This document shows positions 54,376 through 63,409 of a stretch of 64,000 nucleotides of DNA, one piece after another (the first letter of the stretch is position 1; every line of letters starts with the position of its first letter). The DNA is from Celerinatantimonas sp046054195. Its GTDB lineage: Bacteria; Pseudomonadota; Gammaproteobacteria; Enterobacterales; Celerinatantimonadaceae. The notes beneath the pieces are model-generated. The model saw only the letters and a program-made list of their open reading frames with translations. It ran no database searches and was not told the origin of the DNA. The stretch covers positions 9,046 through 73,045 of the forward strand of contig NZ_JBEQCS010000022.1 in NCBI RefSeq assembly GCF_046054195.1, written 5' to 3'. Position numbers and translations under genes: made by a program.

Positions 54376-55728
54376 TTACTGCTTTGAAGCATCTACGCCA
54401 CAAGGGTAAGCCGCTGCACATTTGGTCGCGATAGCGTGCTGAGTATGAGGCGTACCTTTTGGCGCCCAGTCATAATTTACCTGATAAGCACGGTATACGT
54501 AGTTAGTTTGATAGGTATCTTCTTTTGATGAATAACCATAATGTGGATTGATATACTCCCAGACAATCTCACCTTTTGGTGTCACCTGAAATAGACGCCC
54601 ACTCTGACCTTCACTTATCAGTGTATTGCCATTTTTAAGTCGCTGAGCACTGCTGATAAAACCACTAAAAAAGGTCCAAATGGCTCGATGAGAGAGACTG
54701 GCATCATATTGCCAAACAATCTGCTTGGTCACGGGGTTCACCTCAATAACCCTTGAGGCTGAGAACATACTACGATTTTTCACACTCAAGCTGGCGTTTC
54801 CTTGATTATCAAAAATCAATAAATTGCCAGCGCCAGGAAACCCTTTCGGGATCATGTGGACATCATGTTCGCCAATGATTTGATCCAAGGGCCGCGGAAC
54901 CTTGCCCGACCACTGCGTTGTCGGATAATTTGGCCCCACCCGCCAAACGACTTTCCCTGTGTGCCGGTCAATAATTAGCGCGACATTGACGTTTCGAGAA
55001 TTAATCAAAATATTATCTGGTGCAAATCGTTTATCTCCGGCGTCATACCAGCGATTTGGACCTAATGGAGCTGCCGTATTAATATGTAAAAAATCATAAC
55101 CACCCGCTTTTTTTAGCTCCGCGAGTTGTGCTTTAGAAAGGCCAAAATCAGTGAGATGTTTAGCCGCCGACCAACTCCAAACAACCTTGCCATCAGCATT
55201 AATTTCTTGAACCTGATTATCGATGATGCGTTTATTAAAACCTTTTAAATGGCTTAGATTGGCGTTAAGCGACAAAATATGGCCATTAGCCAATTTGATA
55301 AGATCGTGGTGCTGATGAGCTGGGTGCGCTTTACTGCCCCATTGCCACTGAGCTTTACCTTGCCAATCAAGCTCGGCAATGGTCTGATTCAGCATGCCAT
55401 TTCCCGGGTTCGCCTGCTCTACAGGATTAACAACCCGAGCGGTTTGAACTAATACATGGCCTCGCTGACCATTAGCAAGCGAAGGTGGAATTGGCCGAGC
55501 AGGAAATCCCTCGGCATGCCATTGATGAACTTCATGACCGTTCATATCGATAAGGTAAGTTTGCTGATTTTGAGTTGAAAACAACACATAGCCATTTTCA
55601 GCTTTTTTAGGATTATAGATTGTCGTGCCATTGAGCGTGCGGGTTGGCTGAGCATTCGCCATTCCCACGCCAAGGCTAAGCGCAGCACCGGCGAAAAGCA
55701 ACGACAGTCGGACAGGACGTTTCGTCAT
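54376..55728 (-). CDS. Periplasmic arylsulfotransferase (ASST-like)
   Basis: A 450-residue protein with a signal peptide (cleavage after GVGMANA, about residue 26) and the repeated beta-propeller blades of aryl-sulfate sulfotransferases: NGYVLFSTQNQQTYLIDMNGHEV, then HQHHDLIKLANGHIL, then GEHDVHMIPKG and LKNGNTLISEGQSGRLFQV. Cys437 and Cys443 have the spacing of the ASST disulfide in E. coli (418 and 424). No DsbL/DsbI partner genes are nearby. The enzyme would move sulfate between phenols in the periplasm. The donor and acceptor are unknown. Confidence 0.85.
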   Translation of the reverse strand: MTKRPVRLSLLFAGAALSLGVGMANAQPTRTLNGTTIYNPKKAENGYVLFSTQNQQTYLIDMNGHEVHQWHAEGFPARPIPPSLANGQRGHVLVQTARVVNPVEQANPGNGMLNQTIAELDWQGKAQWQWGSKAHPAHQHHDLIKLANGHILSLNANLSHLKGFNKRIIDNQVQEINADGKVVWSWSAAKHLTDFGLSKAQLAELKKAGGYDFLHINTAAPLGPNRWYDAGDKRFAPDNILINSRNVNVALIIDRHTGKVVWRVGPNYPTTQWSGKVPRPLDQIIGEHDVHMIPKGFPGAGNLLIFDNQGNASLSVKNRSMFSASRVIEVNPVTKQIVWQYDASLSHRAIWTFFSGFISSAQRLKNGNTLISEGQSGRLFQVTPKGEIVWEYINPHYGYSSKEDTYQTNYVYRAYQVNYDWAPKGTPHTQHAIATKCAAAYPCGVDASKQ

Positions 55729-55890
55729 GAGTCACTCCACTTACATCAAGCTAGGGTTAAGCTGGGATTTAATGAAATCCCAGCAGACTCATCCAATATA
55801 CGCATTCAGACTATCAGTTAATATGTAGACAATCAGCTAGCAAAACTAAGATAATCCCCTACACACTTAGCACTGTTAAATAAATCTATG

Positions 55891-57591
55891 CTAGTGCCAA
55901 TGTTTGCATTTAGAGGTTTGACCAATTCCTGGATTAAACTCATTACATGGGTCAAGTTGTTGGTAAAACTTAGCTTGCTCAGGTTTGGCTGGATATAGAT
56001 GCCCCACATTATGTTCAGCGGGATATTGAGCCTGACGCTTATCAAGCAACGCCCACATTTTGTGCTCTAATTCCAAGCAATTGGCACCTTTTCGAATGAC
56101 ATAATCCTGATGAAATACATGGCAGAAAAAATGGCCATAATAGAGTTTAACCAAGATATCTTTATCGATATCTTCTGGCAGATGTTCCTGCCAATGCCGC
56201 TCATTGCGTTTTAAGGCGATATCTAGCGCTACAATATCTTCCACGGTATCAGGATGCACCGCCCGATAACGCACCGCAGCGCCAGCTGCCGCAAAACGAT
56301 GTAAAAAGGCTTTTTTACCTTCATCTGGCGTGCATTCAAAAAAGTCGCCTTCATGGTCTTTAAAGAACTCTTTTAAATATTGGCGCGCTTCATTAATGCC
56401 ATCACCGGCCATTTTTAGCAGTAAATGATGCTCATAGCGCTGGCGATATTGTTGCATCCGTTTTGGCAGATGGTTGGGGAATAATCGACTTAAAGCTTGT
56501 AAGATGCGATCACTAAGCGTTTCTGACAATCCTGGAAGCTGCGCGCACCATCCATCAAAGCGACTTTTCAATGAAAAGAAAAATGGTAATCTATCGGTGC
56601 CTAACCAGTTGATCATTAAAAATGTATCTTTGCCATATTTTTCGGCAATATCGTAACAGTCACGGTGAATATATTCGCCAGAGATAGGTAGCGATTTAAA
56701 ATGAGCCAACATCTCACGGCGCAAATCTTCCAAAATATCAGGGTCATTAGTTCCGATATAAAAGACCTGATTCTCTTTTTGTGCTTCAAAAGTATCTAGG
56801 CGAACAGCAAACACCATCAATTTGCCAGCACAACCCGATGCTTCATAAAGCCGCCTAGGGTCTGCGTTAAAACGAGCGGCACTATTGGCATCGACATCGC
56901 GAATATGTTCTTGGTATTCGTTATCGCTGGCTTTGGCATTTTCCATACTATGGACGTGTTTGAACTGCCCTTTTTCTAACTGCTCAAGAATCGTTTTAGG
57001 GTCATCCCCAAGCTCAATCCCCAAGTGGTTAACGAGCTTTAACTGACCATCGGCTTCAAGCTGAGCAAAGATTGCCAGCTCAGTGTATGCAGGCCCACGA
57101 CGCACCAGCGAACCACCGGAGTTATTACAAATTCCACCAAGTACAGAAGCCCCAAGACATGATGAGCCAATAACAGAATGCGGTTCACGCCCCAATGGCC
57201 GCAGCAATTTTTCCAGTTCATCAAGGGTTGAGCCCGGTAAGCAAACCACCTGTTTGCCATTTTGAATCAGATGAACTTGATTAATGCGCATTACATTTAC
57301 AATCACGATTGGCCGATCATAATCATCGCCATCTGGAGTTGAGCCGCCCGTTAACCCGGTATTGGCCGCCTGCGTAATGACAATCACATCGGCTGCAACA
57401 CAGGCTTGCAAGATTTGCCACTGCTCATAAAGAGAACCGGGTTTAACAACGGCTAAAACCGGACCATCACCAAAACGAAACCCTTTGCGATAACGACGGG
57501 TAGCAGAATCTTTAGTGAGAACATGGGAATGGCCAACAATTTCATTCAACCGTTCAATGAGTTGACGGTCTTTTTCGCTTAACAGTGCCAT
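55891..57591 (-). CDS. dld: Quinone-dependent D-lactate dehydrogenase Dld
   Basis: FAD enzyme at the inner face of the membrane that oxidises D-lactate to pyruvate and passes electrons to quinone. The 566 residues compare with 571 in E. coli. The FAD-binding PCMH domain has TQAANTGLTGGSTPDGDDYD near residue 73 and CNNSGGSLVRRGPAYTE near 156. The membrane-binding region and the C-terminal HNVGHLYPAKP are intact. It is divergent from anmK and monocistronic. Confidence 0.97.
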   Translation of the reverse strand: MALLSEKDRQLIERLNEIVGHSHVLTKDSATRRYRKGFRFGDGPVLAVVKPGSLYEQWQILQACVAADVIVITQAANTGLTGGSTPDGDDYDRPIVIVNVMRINQVHLIQNGKQVVCLPGSTLDELEKLLRPLGREPHSVIGSSCLGASVLGGICNNSGGSLVRRGPAYTELAIFAQLEADGQLKLVNHLGIELGDDPKTILEQLEKGQFKHVHSMENAKASDNEYQEHIRDVDANSAARFNADPRRLYEASGCAGKLMVFAVRLDTFEAQKENQVFYIGTNDPDILEDLRREMLAHFKSLPISGEYIHRDCYDIAEKYGKDTFLMINWLGTDRLPFFFSLKSRFDGWCAQLPGLSETLSDRILQALSRLFPNHLPKRMQQYRQRYEHHLLLKMAGDGINEARQYLKEFFKDHEGDFFECTPDEGKKAFLHRFAAAGAAVRYRAVHPDTVEDIVALDIALKRNERHWQEHLPEDIDKDILVKLYYGHFFCHVFHQDYVIRKGANCLELEHKMWALLDKRQAQYPAEHNVGHLYPAKPEQAKFYQQLDPCNEFNPGIGQTSKCKHWH

Positions 57592-57974
57592 ATAGCTCCT
57601 TTGATCTAATCATTAAAACATCAAGAAATAAGGGTCCGGACCTCGTGGGTATCTGGCAATGATCAAGGTGATGGCACAGGTGTCTTAAAAGGACGTTGTG
57701 ACACGTCCTTGGTCGATCGCTTTTTTAGTTATTTAAATATTATTGTTTTGTTAAAAAACAATAATAAATCTACGCCGAAAAGGCTGATTAATCAACGCAC
57801 AATCAAAGCGCAGGCTGGATTAAAAAGAAGATCTATGAAAGTCTTATTGGCAAGAGTTCACATGACAATTAGCCAAATGATTCAGAGCAGATATTTGCTA
57901 AAATAAGTGAACATCGGCCAGAGCGCTTTACGCTATAACTTATCTCACACAGGCCATGCAAGATTAGGAGTGTT
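57592..57974. other. dld-anmK divergent gap with two inverted repeats
   Basis: AAGGACG-TTGTGACA-CGTCCTT lies at 57689-57710, and ATTATTGTTTT-GTTAA-AAAACAATAAT at 57739-57765. Both arms are perfect. Small open frames here (57709-57906 and others) have no ribosome site or family and are taken as chance. Confidence 0.5.
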
Positions 57975-59084
57975 ATGTCCAAGCCGCAATCTGAACTTTA
58001 TATTGGTGTTATGTCGGGAACCAGTCTGGATGGAATCGATGTGGTTGCCGTTGATTTTTCAGCGCCACAACCAAAGCTTGTTGCCAGCTTGAATGAAACA
58101 TTTCCAGAAGAGCTGCGAGAATTACTCCATGAAATAGCCCTTGATAAAGCGCTTCCTATTAGCCAAGTCGGTTATGCCACAACTTGGCTTAGCCAATGTT
58201 ATAGTGATGCGATTAACCATATGTGTGAACAAAATGGCCTTAATAAACAAACTATTAAAGCGATTGGCTGCCATGGACAAACCGTTCAACATCACCCACA
58301 ACCGCCTTATCCCTATAGCATTCAATTAAATAATCCCAGCCTTATTGCCGCCCAAACACACATCACGACCATTGGTGATTTTCGCAGTAAAGATTTAGCC
58401 TATGGCGGTCAGGGCGCGCCACTAGTTCCGGCTTTTCACCATGCGTTGTTTGGGCAAAAAGAGCAAACAGTGGTCGTTCTTAATATCGGTGGCATTGCCA
58501 ATATATCAATTCTACAAGCCGATAGCCCCGTGAGCGGCTACGACACAGGCCCTGGAAATATCTTGCTCGATAGCTGGATAAATCATTGTCGGCAACTAGC
58601 AATGGATGAAGATGGCCAATGGGCGCAAAGCGGAACAGTTCTGCCCAAGTTGTTAGATGCACTTCGTCAGGATGACTATTTCATTAAACGTCCGCCTAAG
58701 AGCACTGGGCGAGAACATTTTAATTTAGCATGGTTGCTATCGCATCTGAGTCACCACGAAAAGAGCGAAGATGTGCAAGCAACATTGTTAGAGCTCACTG
58801 CGATGACCATTACCGACCAGTTGCCAACCAATCAACCCGGTGAGCTGCTTGTATGCGGTGGTGGTGCTCGTAATAAAGCGCTAATGCAGCGCTTGCAAGC
58901 ACGATTACCACAGTGGCAAGTCATGAACACCGATAAACGAGGGGTTCACTCAGATTATATGGAAGCCATGGCGTTTGCCTGGCTTGCTCGACAATGCTTA
59001 AAAGGCATTGCCATCAATATGCCGAATATCTCTGGGGCTAGTCGCTCTGCTATCTTAGGTGGCATATTCAAAGCTGACCGATAA
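57975..59084 (+). CDS. anmK: Anhydro-N-acetylmuramic acid kinase
   Basis: Opens the 1,6-anhydro ring of anhydro-MurNAc and phosphorylates it, giving MurNAc 6-phosphate in peptidoglycan recycling. The 369-residue protein starts with LYIGVMSGTSLDGID (ATP-binding phosphate loop) and has GCHGQTVQHHP near 96, NIGGIANIS near 175, GYDTGPGN near 192 and CGGGARNKALM near 296. murQ follows after 20 bp as the next enzyme. Confidence 0.98.
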   Translation: MSKPQSELYIGVMSGTSLDGIDVVAVDFSAPQPKLVASLNETFPEELRELLHEIALDKALPISQVGYATTWLSQCYSDAINHMCEQNGLNKQTIKAIGCHGQTVQHHPQPPYPYSIQLNNPSLIAAQTHITTIGDFRSKDLAYGGQGAPLVPAFHHALFGQKEQTVVVLNIGGIANISILQADSPVSGYDTGPGNILLDSWINHCRQLAMDEDGQWAQSGTVLPKLLDALRQDDYFIKRPPKSTGREHFNLAWLLSHLSHHEKSEDVQATLLELTAMTITDQLPTNQPGELLVCGGGARNKALMQRLQARLPQWQVMNTDKRGVHSDYMEAMAFAWLARQCLKGIAINMPNISGASRSAILGGIFKADR

Positions 59085-59104
59085 ATCGATAAAACGAGAA
59101 CCGA

Positions 59105-60034
59105 ATGCAAAATGAAAACCTCATTCAAGAGCTAGCGACGCTGACCTCTGAGCAACAAAATCCAGTTTCTAAGCAATTAGATGAGCTCGATAGTCTCGCG
59201 ATTGTCACGTTGATGAACCAGCAAGATGCGCAAGTATCAACGGCGATTGCTGATATTTTGCCGCAAGTTGCAAAAGCGGTTGATCTCATCACCCAAAGCT
59301 TTCAACAAAATGGCCGCTTGATTTATGTCGGCGCTGGTACCAGCGGCCGCTTAGGTGTCTTAGATGCGAGCGAATGCCCACCGACTTTCGGCGTCAGTGA
59401 CCAGCAAGTTATCGGACTCATTGCTGGCGGCAAAGAGGCTATGTTTAAGGCTCAAGAAGGGGCTGAAGACTCGCCAACCTTGGCCAAAGAAGAGCTAGAA
59501 GCACTGAAACTTAGCGCAAACGATACCCTCGTCGGTATTGCGGCCAGCGGCCGAACCCCATATGTCATCGGCGCTTTAGAATATGGGAATGCTATCGGCT
59601 CAACCACTATTGCGATTAGTTGCAATAGAGACTCCCCCATAGCCCAAGAAGCGCAGTTGGCATTAACGCCCGTCGTCGGTCCAGAGGTGTTGGCCGGTTC
59701 AACGAGGCTTAAATCAGGTACGGCTCAAAAATTAATTCTCAACATGCTCTCAACGGCGGCCATGGTGCGAATGGGTAAATGCTATGAAAATTATATGGTG
59801 GACCTTAAAGCATCGAACCTAAAGCTAAAAGCTCGTTCACTTCGTATTTTGATGCAATTGACTGATTGCACTCAACTCGAAGCCGAGAGTCTACTAAAGG
59901 CAGCTAATGGACAGTTGAAAACCGCTATCTTAATGGCAATGACAAGCCTAGACGTAGAACAGGCACAAACAAACTTAGAACAAGCTGACGGGCATTTAAA
60001 AACAGCGATACAAAACGCGCTAACGCACAGCTAA
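59105..60034 (+). CDS. murQ: N-acetylmuramic acid 6-phosphate etherase
   Basis: Removes lactate from MurNAc 6-phosphate to give GlcNAc 6-phosphate. It has 309 residues. The SIS domain carries YVGAGTSGRLGVLDASECPPTFG near residue 76 with the catalytic Glu, and GIAASGRTPYVIGAL near 143. It is the second gene of anmK-murQ. No murP transporter follows, so the source is internal recycling rather than imported MurNAc. Confidence 0.97.
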   Translation: MQNENLIQELATLTSEQQNPVSKQLDELDSLAIVTLMNQQDAQVSTAIADILPQVAKAVDLITQSFQQNGRLIYVGAGTSGRLGVLDASECPPTFGVSDQQVIGLIAGGKEAMFKAQEGAEDSPTLAKEELEALKLSANDTLVGIAASGRTPYVIGALEYGNAIGSTTIAISCNRDSPIAQEAQLALTPVVGPEVLAGSTRLKSGTAQKLILNMLSTAAMVRMGKCYENYMVDLKASNLKLKARSLRILMQLTDCTQLEAESLLKAANGQLKTAILMAMTSLDVEQAQTNLEQADGHLKTAIQNALTHS

Positions 60035-60058
60035 TCTGATGGAATGAATCTGAGGAGG

Positions 60059-60086
60059 TGGTCGATAATTTATCGACCATTTTCTT
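60059..60086 (+). terminator. Terminator of anmK-murQ
   Basis: TGGTCGATA-ATT-TATCGACCA then TTTTCTT, a perfect 9-bp stem, 24 bp after murQ. The convergent cowN gene ends at 60105. Confidence 0.85.
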
Positions 60087-60104
60087 AAAATGATGTAAAT
60101 GGAC

Positions 60105-60389
60105 TTAACAGCACTGCTCTTCAATAACACTTAAAAGCTCAGTGCCTTCATCATCATCCATCTCTTCGAAATAGCTATACAAAGCATTCACCTGAGAGCC
60201 AACATAATACAGGTTATCCTGATGATGCTTAGCTTGCTCTTCGAATTTTTGCTCGAAATAGCTACGCCATGGATGATTCGGTTCAAGTTCATTTAGCTGT
60301 GATTTTAATCGACCTACCAGTTCATCTGCTTTTTTATCGCACTCAATGCCGCAAAAGCTCTGATAACGGTCAAGTTGTGGTTCATTCAT
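60105..60389 (-). CDS. cowN: CowN, carbon-monoxide protection protein of nitrogenase
   Basis: A 94-residue acidic protein that matches the CowN family: DRYQSFCGIECDKKADELV at the start and LYYVGSQVNALYSYFEEMDDDEGTELL and a terminal VIEEQCC, the family's VEEECC-type end. CowN lets nitrogenase keep working in the presence of CO (known from Rhodospirillum rubrum). It is transcribed after a CooA-type regulator, 68 bp downstream. A perfect TGTCA-N6-TGACA site lies 67 bp before its start, with TAGGAT at the -10 place of a class II promoter. No nif gene is in the window. Confidence 0.85.
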   Translation of the reverse strand: MNEPQLDRYQSFCGIECDKKADELVGRLKSQLNELEPNHPWRSYFEQKFEEQAKHHQDNLYYVGSQVNALYSYFEEMDDDEGTELLSVIEEQCC

Positions 60390-60455
60390 ATTTATCTGCC
60401 TTAAAAGATCGATATCGGATATAGTCCCATCCTACAATTAGATGAGAGGTTGCAC

Positions 60456-60471
60456 TGTCAGCTCGATGACA
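60456..60471. promoter_or_regulatory. CooA-type activator site of cowN
   Basis: TGTCA-GCTCGA-TGACA is a perfect 5-bp inverted repeat with a 6-bp spacer, the layout of CooA sites. It overlaps the last codons of cooA. If its centre is at -41.5, the -10 falls on 60429-60434, where the minus strand reads TAGGAT. CRP or FNR-family proteins other than CooA could also use such a site. Confidence 0.65.
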
Positions 60472-61087
60472 GCGGATCAACTAATTGTGATAATTGTTGG
60501 ATATCACGCAATTGAATATGCTTAGCATCGACGCGAGTGATCCAGCCTTGTTTTGCCATTCGCGACAAAATAGTTGAGAGCGTCTGACGAGATGTCCCAA
60601 GCAAGCTCGCTAGCGTTTCGGTATTCCCAGGCAGTTGCACTACCCCTTCTCCACAACGTTGAGACTCAAAGACCAGATAGCGAGCAAGACGACTTTCTAC
60701 ATTACGAAAAGCAAAGTCTTCAATCATCTCAATTGCATGTGAAAGCAGCTTGCCTATCTCACTAATAACTCGAATCGACAAGCTCGGATCGGCCTTAAAC
60801 AACTCCATAATTTGTTGAATAGGCCAGCTTTTTATAGAGCATTCGGTAATCGCCTCAACCCAAACAGGGGTGTGAGTCACATACAGACTAGGCGGAGCCA
60901 AAAAGCCGAGGGTCTGTTCACGCGCCGCCCCATAGAGACAAATTTTGGCCTGCCCGGAGCGCATCACAAATACGCGATTATCTTCCTGTTTAGGCGTGCA
61001 AATAATTGAATGTGCAGGATAAGTTTTCTCTCGGCCATGTTCAAGATACTCATACCACTGTTGAGAATTTTGCGAAGTAGCCAACAT
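60458..61087 (-). CDS. cooA: CRP/FNR-family regulator, CooA-like CO sensor
   Basis: A 209-residue member of the CRP family that aligns with the haem CO sensor CooA. The haem ligand His77 region MHSGCLVEATE of R. rubrum CooA corresponds to THTPVWVEAIT here (His72), and the C-helix IEDLMFHDIKQRIA to IEDFAFRNVESRLA (residues 122-135). The Cys ligand of R. rubrum is Val here, as in other CooA homologues that use another ligand. The C-terminal HTH (about 155-180, GTSRQTLSTILSRM) is intact. It is immediately upstream of cowN, the known CooA target. AGAGGG lies before the ATG. Confidence 0.82.
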   Translation of the reverse strand: MLATSQNSQQWYEYLEHGREKTYPAHSIICTPKQEDNRVFVMRSGQAKICLYGAAREQTLGFLAPPSLYVTHTPVWVEAITECSIKSWPIQQIMELFKADPSLSIRVISEIGKLLSHAIEMIEDFAFRNVESRLARYLVFESQRCGEGVVQLPGNTETLASLLGTSRQTLSTILSRMAKQGWITRVDAKHIQLRDIQQLSQLVDPLSSS

Positions 61088-61168
61088 GCTCGCCCTCTAA
61101 AAAAGCTAATTTTCTTAAAGAGCTACTAGCAATTAACATACCGATATTTTCAATCAGTTAATATGAGT

Positions 61169-61969
61169 TTACAAAGGAAGCATCCAGTTCAAAACACGCT
61201 GAATATCTTTATCCCAAAACTCCCAATTATGCCCGCCCGGCTCACTGTGAAATGCCAACTGAGCTTGACGCTGGGTTAATTTATCTTTGATTTGAAGATT
61301 AAGCTCATAGAGCGGATCATCAAAACCAATTGATTGATAAAGTTCAGGAATAGCACAGCCACTAGATTTAAGATCGTCATACAATTTAACTAGATCGGCA
61401 TCGCTTTGACGCAAACTTTGTGGATCTTTAAATAAGCGGCGCCACCCTATCGGGCCATCTTCACCACCGTATCGAACAGAATCATATAGATAAGCTAAAT
61501 CCAAAGCTCCTGATAGGCTGGCGGCTTTGGCAAAGCGCTCTGGATGTTTAAGTGCCAAAAGCCAAGCGCCATAACCGCCCATCGAAAATCCAGCAACAAA
61601 TGTCTTATCTCGTTCAGTTGAAATAGGAAAAACATTCGCAGCCGTCTGCGGCAGCTCATCAGCGAAAAAGTCATAATAGCGATTGCCATAGAACTCATTG
61701 TGATAAAAGCTATTCTCAGCAGATGCCATCACCAATACACAGCGATGCTTTTGCGCATAACGTTCAATACTGCTAAAACGAACCCAAGAGTGGCAATTAC
61801 CATAAGCACCATGCAATACGTAGATAACAGGAAAACCACTTTCATAGGGATAATTGCGCGCAAAATTTTCATCAACGATCTGCTCCTCCCCTTCAGGGGT
61901 CGGAACCACTACATTGATGGTCACATTGGTTGCTAATACTGAACTAAAAAACTGACATGTTGAAATCAT
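61169..61969 (-). CDS. Esterase of the esterase D / tributyrin esterase family
   Basis: A 266-residue alpha/beta hydrolase of the putative esterase family. VIYVLHGAYGNCHSWVR is at about 48-64, the nucleophile elbow FVAGFSMGGYGA holds Ser129, and GGHNWEFWD holds His247. No signal peptide is seen. It starts 12 bp after the GPH transporter gene, so it likely deacylates the imported glycoside or a similar ester. S-formylglutathione hydrolase, feruloyl and acetyl esterases are the near families; the exact role is open. Confidence 0.88.
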   Translation of the reverse strand: MISTCQFFSSVLATNVTINVVVPTPEGEEQIVDENFARNYPYESGFPVIYVLHGAYGNCHSWVRFSSIERYAQKHRCVLVMASAENSFYHNEFYGNRYYDFFADELPQTAANVFPISTERDKTFVAGFSMGGYGAWLLALKHPERFAKAASLSGALDLAYLYDSVRYGGEDGPIGWRRLFKDPQSLRQSDADLVKLYDDLKSSGCAIPELYQSIGFDDPLYELNLQIKDKLTQRQAQLAFHSEPGGHNWEFWDKDIQRVLNWMLPL

Positions 61970-61981
61970 AAAAAATCCTTA

Positions 61982-63409
61982 TCACGCATCATTATTGGCG
62001 CGAAATCGACGCAGCGCATCGACATTGCGAGCAACCGCTTTTTTATTCAATGGATAAAGAAACCAGAGTACCAAGACAAAGGCCAGAGAGCTGACAGCCG
62101 GGATCAAGCAGGTGATATCATAAATGCCATCAACGACGTTTGGACTAAACGCTGTGGTAGATGAATAGCCAACGACTGACAGCATAATCCCGGTTAACCC
62201 AGAAGCTAATGCCTGACCTATTTTTCTAAAAAACGAATAAAGCGAATAAACTGTGCCATCTTCTCGTTGGTGAGTACTAAGCTCATTGGCGTCAATCACA
62301 TCGGTTATCATCGCCCAACAAACCAACGTAAAAATGGCAATGCCAATATAGCCAATCGCGTAGAAAACAAACCAAACATAAATGTTATGGGTATGCAGCC
62401 AATAGAGAGCAAATAGCGAAACAGTGCTAACAAGCGAGCTTAAAACTGAGATCTCTTTTTTACCAAACCACTGGGATAACTTCACTACAAACGGGGTAAA
62501 GGCAAAGGTAATAATAACACCCAAAAAAGTCGCAATGGAAAACGCCGAAACATTACCAAAATAATTAGGGTAGATATAAGCTCCCGTTCCGGTTAAAGAA
62601 AGTTGTGTAACCAACAACAATAAAGAGCTAAGCACAATGCCAATTAAAGCGCGATCATGAATCAGGCTCGACAGCAGTTTAGTAAGTGAAAATTTAACGG
62701 TTAACTTTTTAACTTTCACTCGCTCGGTACACATAAAATAACAACCAAGATAACAGCCCACCATGAGGAATGCGCATATAATCGCGCCAATCGCTAAATG
62801 TTCTGATGAAAGTACCGTATGGCCATTAGGTTCTTTATAAAACACAAACAGCGGTAAAATAACGCCAACCACCATAATTCCCACAGTTGCCCCAATTGTG
62901 CGCCATGATGACAACGACGTACGATCAATTGGATCGCTGGAGATAGCCGATGCCATCGAGCCATATGGAATATTAATCCCGGTATAACAGACACTTCCCC
63001 ATAAAAGATAAGAGAAGAACATCCAAAAGATTTTAAATCCCATTGGCATATGGGTAAACCAAACAGGAAATAGCAACACGGTAGCTACAGCAATGGGACC
63101 GCTCATGCGCAATAACCAGGGCGAAAACTTACCCTTAGCTTTCGGTTGACTGCGATCGACCAATTGCCCCATCGTCACATCAGTAAACGCATCAACAACC
63201 TTACTCAGCAACATCATTAAACCTACGAGCTCAGCCGAGATACCCATCACATCCGTATAAAACTTTAAAAGAAACACCGCAGATATAACGAACGTAAGAT
63301 TATTGGCTAAATCCCCTAGAGCATAACCAACCTTATCCTTCATACCGAAAGGCTTTGGTCGTGCACTCTGCTCGACAACCTGATTATCCAAATGAGAATG
63401 AACATCCAT
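61982..63409 (-). CDS. GPH-family sugar:cation symporter (MelB/XynP-like)
   Basis: A 475-residue glycoside-pentoside-hexuronide transporter with twelve hydrophobic segments. The start KDKVGYALGDLANNLTFV and the segment SKVVDAFTDVTMGQLVDRS near 62-80 are typical, with the cation-site Asp pair. The ATG at 63409 is chosen because GGGAGA lies 8 bases upstream; the ATG at 63424 is inside that region. It forms an operon with the esterase. The substrate is probably an oligosaccharide or glycoside. Confidence 0.9.
   Translation of the reverse strand: MDVHSHLDNQVVEQSARPKPFGMKDKVGYALGDLANNLTFVISAVFLLKFYTDVMGISAELVGLMMLLSKVVDAFTDVTMGQLVDRSQPKAKGKFSPWLLRMSGPIAVATVLLFPVWFTHMPMGFKIFWMFFSYLLWGSVCYTGINIPYGSMASAISSDPIDRTSLSSWRTIGATVGIMVVGVILPLFVFYKEPNGHTVLSSEHLAIGAIICAFLMVGCYLGCYFMCTERVKVKKLTVKFSLTKLLSSLIHDRALIGIVLSSLLLLVTQLSLTGTGAYIYPNYFGNVSAFSIATFLGVIITFAFTPFVVKLSQWFGKKEISVLSSLVSTVSLFALYWLHTHNIYVWFVFYAIGYIGIAIFTLVCWAMITDVIDANELSTHQREDGTVYSLYSFFRKIGQALASGLTGIMLSVVGYSSTTAFSPNVVDGIYDITCLIPAVSSLAFVLVLWFLYPLNKKAVARNVDALRRFRANNDA

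Noticed and set aside
57709..58092. Small plus-strand frames between dld and anmK
   Set aside because: No ribosome sites; one overlaps the start of anmK and the others cover inverted repeats.
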